Assembly (NCBI GenBank): GCA_039805565.1
Contig: JBDLTZ010000003.1
Coordinates: forward strand, 1 to 21,792
Direction of reading: 5' to 3'
Source of the DNA: CALJIC01 sp039805565
GTDB taxonomy: Bacteria > Chloroflexota > Chloroflexia > Chloroflexales > Roseiflexaceae
Length of the DNA: 21,792 bases
Shown: in pieces, positions 7,023 through 13,570 of the stretch
Position numbering within the stretch: the stretch's first letter is position 1
Layout: every line of letters starts with the position of its first letter
Notes under the pieces: generated by a model
What the model saw: only the letters and a program-made list of their open reading frames with translations
What the model was told of the DNA's origin: nothing
Databases searched by the model: none
Translations under genes and position numbers: made by a program

Positions 7023-8254
7023 AGCGCCTGGCACAAATAACAGCCGTTATTCTGGTCACCGTGATCGGTGCGCTGGCACTGTGGCAGATGCGCGAGGCAG
7101 CTCAGCTGCTTCTCGTGGCTCTGGCGGTGGCCTCGGGGGTGGAGCCCGCGGTGCAGCGCATAATGGAGCGCGGGCTCGGGCGCAGCAAGGCGGTGGCCGT
7201 CGCCTACGTGGGCGCGCTGGCGGCGCTCTCGGCCGTGGTGCTGTTCTTCGGCTCGCTGGCCTCGGCCGAGGTGGCGACGGTGGTGGAGCGGCTGCCGGCC
7301 TGGTACGGCCAGGCGCGCACGGCGCTGGCGAACAGCGGCGGGTGGGCGAGCGACATCGGCGCAGGGCTGCCGACCCCGGAGACGCTCACGGCGACGGTGA
7401 CGGGTAACCAGGGCCAGGACGTCCTGGGGCTGGTGCTGGGGGTGGCGGGGCACCTGGCAACGCTGGCGACGCTGGCGGTGAGCGCGGCGACGCTGGGGTT
7501 CTACTGGCTGCTGGACCGGCAGCGTATCGAGCGGCTGTGGCTCTCGCTGCTGCCGCTGGACACGCGGACGACGGCGCGGGGCGTGTGGCAGCAGGTGTAC
7601 GACGAGGTGGGCATCTACGTGCGCGGTGAGTCGGCGATCGTGGCGCTCTCGACGCTGGCGCTGCTGAGCGTGTACGGCGCCCTGGAGGTGCCGGGCGCCG
7701 GTCTGCTGGCGCTGGTGGGCGGCCTGGCGCAGGTAGTGCCCCTACTCGGGCTGCCGCTGGCTGTGGCGGTGGGCGTGAGCGCCGCGCTGACGCAGGGGCC
7801 GGTCACGGGGGCGCTCACGCTCGCGGGATCGGTGTACGTGCTGAGCGTGATCCGCGTGGTGATTGGGCGGCGCATGTACGAGTCCGGCATCAACGTCAAC
7901 CCAGTGCTGGTGATGTTCATGATCATCGCGCTGGCGGACATCGGCGGGGTATGGATGATCCTGCTGGCGCCGCCACTGGCCGCAGCGCTCCAGGCCAGCG
8001 TGCGGATCATGACATCGGACCAGCGCGCGGCGGCGAGGCCGGTGGCCACCGGGGCAGTGCAGGCCTCGGCGCTGCGCGCGCGCCTGGACGCGGTGGAGAC
8101 GGGGCTGGCGGAGCGCGGCGCCTCGGACCCGCGCCTGACAGGGATGCTGGTGCGGGCGCGGCGGCTGGTGGACGAGGCGGCCGAGAGTCTGCCCGAAACC
8201 TCCCCGGACGTCACGCGGCCAGGGGAGCTACCCACCGCGCGCCTACAGGCGTAG
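7019..8254 (+). CDS. AI-2E family membrane transporter, second of a pair
   Basis: 411 residues; the start overlaps the previous stop as ATGA (7019-7022), with AGGAAG just upstream. It has the same general layout as its neighbour but is clearly divergent: N-terminal membrane segments (ITAVILVTVIGALALW, LLLVALAVASGVEPAVQRIME), a middle soluble part, and a C-terminal block with AQVVPLLGLPLAVAVGVSAAL in the position of the family's ELIPxxGP motif, then NVNPVLVMFMIIALADIGGVWMILLAPPLAAALQ. The last 75 residues are soluble. Tight coupling of two paralogues suggests a hetero-oligomer (inference). Its TAG stop ends one base before the next -24/-12 promoter. Confidence 0.88.
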   Translation: MKRLAQITAVILVTVIGALALWQMREAAQLLLVALAVASGVEPAVQRIMERGLGRSKAVAVAYVGALAALSAVVLFFGSLASAEVATVVERLPAWYGQARTALANSGGWASDIGAGLPTPETLTATVTGNQGQDVLGLVLGVAGHLATLATLAVSAATLGFYWLLDRQRIERLWLSLLPLDTRTTARGVWQQVYDEVGIYVRGESAIVALSTLALLSVYGALEVPGAGLLALVGGLAQVVPLLGLPLAVAVGVSAALTQGPVTGALTLAGSVYVLSVIRVVIGRRMYESGINVNPVLVMFMIIALADIGGVWMILLAPPLAAALQASVRIMTSDQRAAARPVATGAVQASALRARLDAVETGLAERGASDPRLTGMLVRARRLVDEAAESLPETSPDVTRPGELPTARLQA

Positions 8255-8255
8255 A

Positions 8256-8270
8256 TGGTACGCTTCTTGC
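8256..8270 (+). promoter_or_regulatory. Sigma-54 (-24/-12) promoter for the response regulator gene
   Basis: TGGTAC-GCTTC-TTGC has nine of ten consensus bases and correct GG-10-GC spacing. It begins two bases after the upstream stop codon. The predicted start near 8282 leaves about 62 bases to ATG 8344. A small inverted repeat CGCCT-AC-AGGCG (8240-8251) lies just upstream, of unknown meaning. Confidence 0.75.
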
Positions 8271-8343
8271 GACGCGAAAGCCACGTACGCACACTCGGCC
8301 GGCGACTACAGCGCCTGGCCGCGCCGCAGCCAGGAGAGTACAC

Positions 8344-8778
8344 ATGACTCGAGAAGCAGCGTCGCCGAAGCCGAGCGGCCATGCCACCGACGGCGACTCT
8401 CCGGCGACGATCCTCGTCGTGGACGACGAGGTGGCCATCGCGCAGCTGGTCGCTGACGCGCTCGAGGAGGAGGGATACACCGTCAGCGTCCACCACGACG
8501 GGGCAAGCGCGCTGCTGGATATCGTGTCCGACCCGCCCGACCTGATCCTGCTGGACATCGCGATGCCGGTGATGGTGGGCGACGAGCTGCTGCGCTACCT
8601 GCGACGCCACGGCTACCCGGACCTGCCGGTGATTGTCATGACGGCCGGGCTGCGGCCAGAGATATACCTGGCGGAGGGAGCGAACGCGGTGCTGGCGAAG
8701 CCGTTCGACCTGGGCCGGCTGCTGGACCTGGTTCAGCAGCACCTGGCGCCCGAGCGCGAGCAGGCGAAGGGGGCGTAG
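8344..8778 (+). CDS. Single-domain response regulator (CheY-like receiver)
   Basis: 144 residues: an unstructured N-terminus of about 20 residues, then one receiver domain with all catalytic positions present: D27/D28 (VVDDE), phospho-acceptor D71 (LLDIAMP), T100 (VIVMTAG) and K119 (LAKPFD). No output domain follows, so it must act by protein contact or phosphotransfer. The start is supported by AGGAGA at 8331-8336. Several longer in-frame starts upstream lie inside the previous gene's coding sequence in another frame and are rejected. It has its own -24/-12 promoter and is followed by a heptamer array and a strong hairpin facing rpoN. A role in the same signalling circuit as the kinase and NtrC-type protein is an inference from position. 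Confidence 0.92.
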   Translation: MTREAASPKPSGHATDGDSPATILVVDDEVAIAQLVADALEEEGYTVSVHHDGASALLDIVSDPPDLILLDIAMPVMVGDELLRYLRRHGYPDLPVIVMTAGLRPEIYLAEGANAVLAKPFDLGRLLDLVQQHLAPEREQAKGA

Positions 8779-8786
8779 AGCAGAGC

Positions 8787-8821
8787 GCTGAAGGCTGAAC
8801 GCCGAAGCTTCTAGGCAGAAG
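8787..8821 (+). repeat. GCTGAAC-type heptamer array after the response regulator
   Basis: Consecutive 7-base units GCTGAAG, GCTGAAC, GCCGAAG, CTTCTAG, GCAGAAG start 8 bases after the TAG stop. The first units match those found on the minus strand inside the dehydrogenase gene near 20147-20176. Array degenerate after three units. The rest of the 173-base gap holds a convergent hairpin. Confidence 0.6.
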
Positions 8822-8897
8822 AACGCAATGCACAGCTACCAAACAGGATCAGCGTTTGTGCACTCTGCTGTAGGGCGCACAGGGGCAAGGGCCACAA

Positions 8898-8938
8898 GAG
8901 AAAGACCAGAGGGGCGCGTTGCCTCTCTGGTCTTTCTC
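8898..8938. terminator. Bidirectional hairpin between convergent response regulator and rpoN
   Basis: Arms 8898-8915 and 8921-8938 form an 18-bp stem with one G-U wobble and a 5-base loop (GCGTT). It is placed 13 bases after the rpoN stop and about 120 bases after the response regulator stop, so it can end both transcripts. The outer stem has A/T-rich GAGAAAGA/TCTTTCTC, giving a partial U-rich tract on each side but no true U-tail. Confidence 0.75.
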
Positions 8939-8951
8939 GGGTGTCGTCGGT

Positions 8952-10322
8952 CTAGCGCAGGTGGGATGGCAGGATGCCGAGCTGGCCGCGGTACTTGGCC
9001 ACGGTGCGGCGGGCAAGCTCGTAGCCGCTCTCGCGCAGGATGCTGACGATCTGCTCATCGGTGAGGGGGGTGGTCTCCTTAGCGATCAGCTCCTGGATGA
9101 GGTCCTTCACCGAGAGTGAGGCGTGGAAAAAGGTGCTGAACGGGATGAGCGCGCGGTTGGGGAGCTGGACGTACTTGTTGGCGGTGGCGCGGCTCACGGT
9201 GGACTCATGGACGCCGAGGGCAGCGGCAACCTCGGCGCGCGTGAGCGGCTCGAGCTGACGCACGCCGTGGCGCAGGAACTTCTCCTGGCGCTCGACTAGG
9301 TACTCGGTGATGCGGCGGATTGTCTCGCGGCGCTGGCGGAGGTTCGTGAGGAACAGGCGCGCGCGCGAGATGTAGGTCTGCATGTGCTGGCGCTCGGCGT
9401 CGGTGACCTCCTGCTGCCCGGTGCTGACGGCCTGCGAGAGGCTCTGGTAAAACGGGTTGAGGCAGAGCGCGAACTGGCGCGACTCGACCACCTCGACGAG
9501 CAGCTTGCCGCCGTCCTCGTGGATGATGACGTCCGGCAGGATGACCGGCGTGCTGTTGCCGGCGGCGTCGCCGTTGTCGAGCGGGAAGGGGCGCAGGTAC
9601 TGGCGCAGGAAGTCGCGGACGCCGACGACATCGTCGTAGCTGATGCCGAGGGCGCGGGCGATGTCACTGTAGCGGTGCTCGCCGAGGTCATTCCAGTGGC
9701 CGGCGATGATCTGGGCGACGTGCGGGTTAGAGACGCCAGCGCGCTCGAGGCGCTCGATCTGGAGCAGCAGGCACTCCTGGACGTTGCGCGCGCCCACGCC
9801 GGGCGGGCCGAGGTCCTGGAGGCGGCGCAGCACGCGCTCGACGTGCTCGACGTCTGTGCCGAGGGAGTCGGCGATCTCTTCGACGGTACCATCGAGGTAA
9901 CCCTGGTCATCAAGGCAGCCGACGAGGTAGTCGGCGATCAGGTGGTCGGCCTCGGGGAGCGAGATGTGCATATCGCGGCGCATGCTCTCGTGGAGCGAGA
10001 CGGGGGCGGCGACAGCGATGAGCGGGTCGAACTCGTCGTCGGGGGCGCCGCTGACGTCGGTGCGGCGCGCCTCACGGAGGCGGTCGTCCTCGTGGAGGCA
10101 GTAGACGCAGAGGTTGCCACTGAGGGGCCGGCCGCATGTGACGCAGATCTGCTCGGCGGCCTCGGTCTGGTCGAGCGCGGGGTTCTCCTCGAGCTCACGG
10201 GAGACGAGCTGCTGGAGCTCGATCGAGGAGAGGACCAACATATTGTTGAGTGCAATCAGCGCGGGAGACGCTTTCATCTGCTGCTGCGGCAGCATATCAG
10301 CGCTGGCCAGCATGTCCATCAT
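8952..10322 (-). CDS. rpoN: RNA polymerase sigma-54 factor with inserted zinc-knuckle motif
   Basis: 456 residues. Region I is Gln/Leu-rich (MKASPALIALNNMLVLSSIELQQLVSRELEENPALD), the part that contacts activators. The core-binding region (about 108-240) contains LDDQGYLDGTVEEIADSL and DLGPPGVGARNVQECLLLQIERL. The DNA-binding part has VHESTVSRATANKYVQLPN and ends in the RpoN box ARRTVAKYR (437-445). Between region I and the core-binding domain, where other sigma-54 proteins have a variable acidic region, there is a four-Cys motif, C60-x2-C63-x8-C72-x2-C75, typical of a zinc knuckle. The tandem ATG start (10322/10319) has GGAG about ten bases upstream. A perfect -24/-12 promoter on the same strand suggests that the gene depends on its own product. 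Function as sigma-54 is certain; the role of the Cys motif is unknown. Confidence 0.97.
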   Translation of the reverse strand: MMDMLASADMLPQQQMKASPALIALNNMLVLSSIELQQLVSRELEENPALDQTEAAEQICVTCGRPLSGNLCVYCLHEDDRLREARRTDVSGAPDDEFDPLIAVAAPVSLHESMRRDMHISLPEADHLIADYLVGCLDDQGYLDGTVEEIADSLGTDVEHVERVLRRLQDLGPPGVGARNVQECLLLQIERLERAGVSNPHVAQIIAGHWNDLGEHRYSDIARALGISYDDVVGVRDFLRQYLRPFPLDNGDAAGNSTPVILPDVIIHEDGGKLLVEVVESRQFALCLNPFYQSLSQAVSTGQQEVTDAERQHMQTYISRARLFLTNLRQRRETIRRITEYLVERQEKFLRHGVRQLEPLTRAEVAAALGVHESTVSRATANKYVQLPNRALIPFSTFFHASLSVKDLIQELIAKETTPLTDEQIVSILRESGYELARRTVAKYRGQLGILPSHLR

Positions 10323-10435
10323 AGCACTTGCTCCGTCCCTGTAACAACTCGGTAACAGCAGAAGTCAGGCGTGGTCAGCAGGAGACCGCGCCCCGAGGTG
10401 CTGTCGTATCGTTGAATGGTCTACGTACGAGAGGA

Positions 10436-10450
10436 GCAAGTTGTGTGCCA
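10436..10450 (-). promoter_or_regulatory. rpoN: Sigma-54 (-24/-12) promoter upstream of rpoN
   Basis: On the minus strand TGGCAC-ACAAC-TTGC (10450 to 10436) matches all ten fixed consensus bases with correct spacing, followed by T. The predicted start of transcription is near 10424, with a leader of about 100 bases before ATG 10322. The site begins 26 bases beyond the DUF1638 stop. It implies positive autoregulation of sigma-54, or activation by the local NtrC-type protein. Confidence 0.85.
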
Positions 10451-10475
10451 TGGGGTTACGGCAGCGGGGAAGAGC

Positions 10476-11165
10476 TCACTCTCCCGCCCCTCTCCCCCTG
10501 CGGCGGGAGCGGGGGGGAGGTACCGCGGGTTGGCCGCCGAACAGCGGCTCGGGCGGCAGGGCGGGGGCGTAGCGCTCCGCGTGAATCTCGGCGAGCAGCT
10601 CAGCGAGGCGCCCCTCGAGCGGACCGTAGCCGGTGGGGCGAACCTCGAGGGCCAGGCCGAGCTCGGCGGCGATGACGCGGGCGCGCTCCAGGAGCGCGGG
10701 GTCCTCACGCTGCACGAGGTAGACGACGCGGCGGTAGGCGCCGAAGTAGCTATCGCGCAGCTCGGGGTAGCGGTCGAGCCCGAGGCCCCTACGGACTGCG
10801 CCGTCGAAGGCGCGGACGAGGAAGTCGGTGAGGAAAAAGGTGCCGGGCTCATGGTCGACCAGGGCGTCGAAGGCGGGGCCGGCGTACATCTCGTAGCAGT
10901 GCGGGCCGGCGACGCGCGGGACACGGTAGCGCTCCAGGAGGTCGTCGAGAGCGCCGGCGGTGCCGCAGTCCCCGTAGACGACGGCGACGCGCGGGAAGCG
11001 CGGGATGAGCTCGCGCAGGCGCTGCTCGACGGCCGGGGCGATGCCGGCGGGGCGCAGGTGGAGCGAGGAGGCGACACCGAAGAGCTCGACGTCCCAGCCG
11101 CAGCGCTCCTTCATGGCGATCACTTCGCGGGCCAGGGCACCGCAGAGGACGAGCGCGGCGGTCAT
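10476..11165 (-). CDS. DUF1638 family protein, linked to corrinoid methyl transfer
   Basis: 229 residues from ATG 11165, supported by GAAGGAGA just upstream; a longer in-frame start at 11222 lacks such a site. Conserved features of the family are visible: LVLCGALAREV near the N-terminus, YGDCGTAGAL and AGPHCYEMYAG in the middle (Cys and His likely metal or cofactor ligands), and TFFLTDFLVRAFD. DUF1638 genes are regularly found beside MttB/corrinoid methyltransferase genes, and this one ends a cluster with a corrinoid protein and its reactivator. The biochemical role is not established. The last 30 or so residues (LPPEPLFGG... to GRGAGE) are Pro/Arg/Gly-rich and encoded by a G/C-rich palindromic stretch (about 10479-10520), so the reading frame probably runs into an intergenic repeat. 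Confidence 0.85.
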   Translation of the reverse strand: MTAALVLCGALAREVIAMKERCGWDVELFGVASSLHLRPAGIAPAVEQRLRELIPRFPRVAVVYGDCGTAGALDDLLERYRVPRVAGPHCYEMYAGPAFDALVDHEPGTFFLTDFLVRAFDGAVRRGLGLDRYPELRDSYFGAYRRVVYLVQREDPALLERARVIAAELGLALEVRPTGYGPLEGRLAELLAEIHAERYAPALPPEPLFGGQPAVPPPRSRRRGRGAGE

Positions 11166-11249
11166 GGGTTCTCCTTCGATCCGCGTGGCGAGACCTGTCG
11201 GGGGGCGCTCGCCGGGTATCATTTCGCTCGCGATGGAACTGTGGCGGGC

Positions 11250-11269
11250 GCGCCCGACGGGTCGGGCGC
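11250..11269. terminator. Hairpin in the 117-base gap after the homocysteine methyltransferase gene
   Basis: GCGCCCGAC (11250-11258) and GTCGGGCGC (11261-11269) are exact reverse complements with a 2-base centre. It lies 13 bases after the upstream gene's stop on the minus strand. TTTT occurs only on the + strand side, so in the direction of transcription it lacks a U-tail; it may instead be a processing or attenuating hairpin before the DUF1638 gene. Confidence 0.4.
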
Positions 11270-11282
11270 TGGTTTTCGTTGA

Positions 11283-12239
11283 TCAGCCGCGGCGGCGCGG
11301 CGCGCGCGTCTCGGCGGGAGCGGTGGCGGGAGCGATGTCCACCGGGTCAAGCGGCGGCTCCTCGCGCAGGGCGCGGGCCATGGCGCGCACGTGTGCCGGT
11401 GTGCTGCCGCAGCAGGCGCCGATGATGTCGGCGCCAAGGGCGCGCACGCGGCGGGCGTAGGCGGCCATAAGCTCGGGGGTACCGCTGTAGACCGCGCGGT
11501 CACCGACGATCTCCGGCAGGCCGGCGTTGCTCTTGGCCACGAGGCGGGCGTGCGGATCGGCGCGGCGCATGCCGGCGACCACGCCCTCGATCTCATCGGG
11601 GCCGTTGCCGCAGTTGCCGCCGGCCGCGGCGACCCCGATCTCGCGGAGGGCGGCGACGGCCTGGGCGGGGCTGATGCCCATCATGGTGTAGCCGCGGGTG
11701 TCGAAGGTCATAGTGGCGACGACGGGCAGGTGCGGTGCGGCACGGCGTGCGCCCTCGACGGCGGCGCGCACTTCCTGGAGGTCGCTCATCGTCTCGACCC
11801 ACAGGACGTCGGCGCCGCCGGCGGCGAGACCCGCGGCTTGGGCCTCGAAGCCGGCCACGGCGTCGCCGTAGGTGAGGGTGCCCATGGGCTCGAAGAGCTC
11901 GCCGCTGGGGCCGATGGAGCCGGCCACGACGGCCGAGTCTCCAGCCTCGGCGCGGGCCAGGGCGGCGGCGGCGCGGTTGAGCTCGAAGACCTGGCCGTCC
12001 AGGGCGTGGAGGCGGAGGCGGAAGGCGCTGCCGCCGAAGCTGTTGGTGAGCACGAGCTGCGCGCCAGCGTCGAGGTAGCCGCGGTGGACGGCGCGGACGA
12101 GGGGCGCCCTCTCTGGGAGCACGTTCCACTGCTCAGGCGGGTCGCCGAAGAGCAGGCCGGCCTCCATGAGCATGGTGCCCATGCCGCCGTCGGCGACGAT
12201 AGGGCCGGGCTGGTCGAGCAGGCTGAGGAAGCGGTTCAT
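11283..12239 (-). CDS. Homocysteine S-methyltransferase family protein (BHMT/MetH N-domain type)
   Basis: 318 residues, one S-methyl_trans TIM barrel. The N-terminus has VADGGMGTML and LVLTNSFGGS; the three zinc-ligand cysteines are C210 (GGNCGNGP) and C276/C277 (GACCGSTPAHVRA). Such domains transfer a methyl group to homocysteine, giving methionine, from betaine (BHMT), from S-methylmethionine, or from methylcobalamin (MetH N-terminal domain). The GNCGNGP form is close to MetH-like Hcy domains. With a separate corrinoid protein and reactivator in the same cluster, a split methylcobalamin:homocysteine transferase is a plausible reading; betaine as direct donor is the alternative. The start has AGGAGA six bases upstream. 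The C-terminal 25 residues are a disordered Pro/Ala/Arg tail. Confidence 0.9.
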   Translation of the reverse strand: MNRFLSLLDQPGPIVADGGMGTMLMEAGLLFGDPPEQWNVLPERAPLVRAVHRGYLDAGAQLVLTNSFGGSAFRLRLHALDGQVFELNRAAAALARAEAGDSAVVAGSIGPSGELFEPMGTLTYGDAVAGFEAQAAGLAAGGADVLWVETMSDLQEVRAAVEGARRAAPHLPVVATMTFDTRGYTMMGISPAQAVAALREIGVAAAGGNCGNGPDEIEGVVAGMRRADPHARLVAKSNAGLPEIVGDRAVYSGTPELMAAYARRVRALGADIIGACCGSTPAHVRAMARALREEPPLDPVDIAPATAPAETRAPRRRG

Positions 12240-12274
12240 TGGCTTCTCCTGGTATGGTGTGTGCTGCGGTGCGG

Positions 12275-13570
12275 CTAGCCCCAGAATGGGCGGATGGCGT
12301 CAGGGGCGTCGGCGGGCAGCGACGAGGCTGGCTGGAGTGACTCCCTCCGGTACGAAAGCGCATTCCTGCCGGCGTGATGCGTTCCCGCTGCCGCTGATCG
12401 CCCCGCCGACGCGCGCGCACCGAAGCGGTCCAGGCGGAAGAGATCGATGGTGTGTCGCGTCTCCTCGCGCTCAGCGAGGTCGGCCAGGATCTCGCCGAGA
12501 ACGCTGGCGAACTTGAAGCCGTGCCCGGAGCAGGGCGAGGCGAAGACTACCTGCGGGTGGCGCGGGTGGCGGTCTATCACGAAGTGCCCATCGGGCGTGT
12601 TGGTGAACAGGCAGGCCTTGAGCGACATTGTCGCGCCGGCACCCTCGGGGAAGTAGCGCTCGGCGAAGTCGCGCAGCACCTCCTCATCCCGTATGTTCGG
12701 CTCGCGGTCGGCGGTGTTGGGGTCTACGGCCTCCTCGAGGTGGTGGTAGCGGCCGAATTTGAAGCCGGGCACGCCGAAGACCGGGAAGCCGTAGTAGCGC
12801 CCCTCGTCCACAAGCAGATTGAAGACCGGGAAGCGCTCGGGCGCGAAGATCTCGGGGCGCGAGGGCTGGAGCCACGCGAGGACCTGGCGCTCCGGGGTGA
12901 GGACGCCGCGCAGCTCGGGGAGGAGCTCGCCATTCCAGCTGCCGGCCGTGATCACCAGGCGATCGGCCTCGTAGACGTCGCGGTCGGTGTGGACGCGGAC
13001 ACCCCCACCGCGGGGCTCCCAGGCCAGCACGCGCTCGCGTGCGCGCACATCGGCGCCGAGGGCCTGCGCGGCGGTAACGAACGAGACGATGCAGCGCTCG
13101 GGGACGAGGAAGCCGCCCTCGGGCTGGAGCAGCGCCATGTGCCCGTGGGGCAGCCGGTAGCCGGGGAATCGCCGGTGCAGCTCGGCGCCGGTGAGCACCT
13201 CGTGGGGCAGACCGTGCTCGACGCAGGACTGGAACGAGCCCTTGAAGACCCAGCTGTCCGGCGGGCCGGCGTCGATGGAGCCGGTGATATGCAGCAGGTG
13301 CTCGCCGGAGCGGGCCTCGATCTCGCGCCACAGCTCGTAGGAGCGGCGCAGCAGCATCACGTAGGACGGGTGCTCGTAGTAGGCCAGGCGGATGATGCGC
13401 GTGTAGCCGTGCGAGGAGCCCATGTCGTGCGGGATGTCGTAGCGCTCGAGGCCGAGCACGCGCCGCCCGCGCTTCGCGAGCTCGTAGACCGCGGCGCTGC
13501 CGGCGGCGCCCACACCGACGACGATGGTGTGGTAGCGTTTGGGGATGCGATCCATACTCACCATGCTCAC
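12275..13570 (-). CDS. Monomeric sarcosine oxidase / N-methyl amino acid oxidase-like FAD enzyme
   Basis: 431 residues by the longest frame. The FAD-binding site is VVGVGAAGSAAVYELAKRG (G19, G21, G24), followed by the MSOX-type GSSHGYTRIIRLAYYEHPSY. C320 in LKACLFTNTPDGHFVIDRHP is at the position that covalently binds FAD in monomeric sarcosine oxidase, and SGHGFKFASVLGEILADL holds the catalytic-region Lys. It should oxidise sarcosine or a similar N-methyl amine, releasing a C1 unit and H2O2. The start is uncertain: GTG 13570 overlaps the preceding stop as GTGA, while ATG 13564 and ATG 13555 are also possible. About 45 extra residues follow the usual end (after FRLDRFG), rich in Ala/Ser/Arg, and look like non-conserved read-through sequence. 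Confidence 0.9.
   Translation of the reverse strand: MSMVSMDRIPKRYHTIVVGVGAAGSAAVYELAKRGRRVLGLERYDIPHDMGSSHGYTRIIRLAYYEHPSYVMLLRRSYELWREIEARSGEHLLHITGSIDAGPPDSWVFKGSFQSCVEHGLPHEVLTGAELHRRFPGYRLPHGHMALLQPEGGFLVPERCIVSFVTAAQALGADVRARERVLAWEPRGGGVRVHTDRDVYEADRLVITAGSWNGELLPELRGVLTPERQVLAWLQPSRPEIFAPERFPVFNLLVDEGRYYGFPVFGVPGFKFGRYHHLEEAVDPNTADREPNIRDEEVLRDFAERYFPEGAGATMSLKACLFTNTPDGHFVIDRHPRHPQVVFASPCSGHGFKFASVLGEILADLAEREETRHTIDLFRLDRFGARASAGRSAAAGTHHAGRNALSYRRESLQPASSLPADAPDAIRPFWG

Noticed and set aside
5748..8254. Quorum-signal (AI-2) exporters
   Set aside because: The family name comes from one member; most members move other solutes and there is no luxS or related gene here. Only family membership is claimed.
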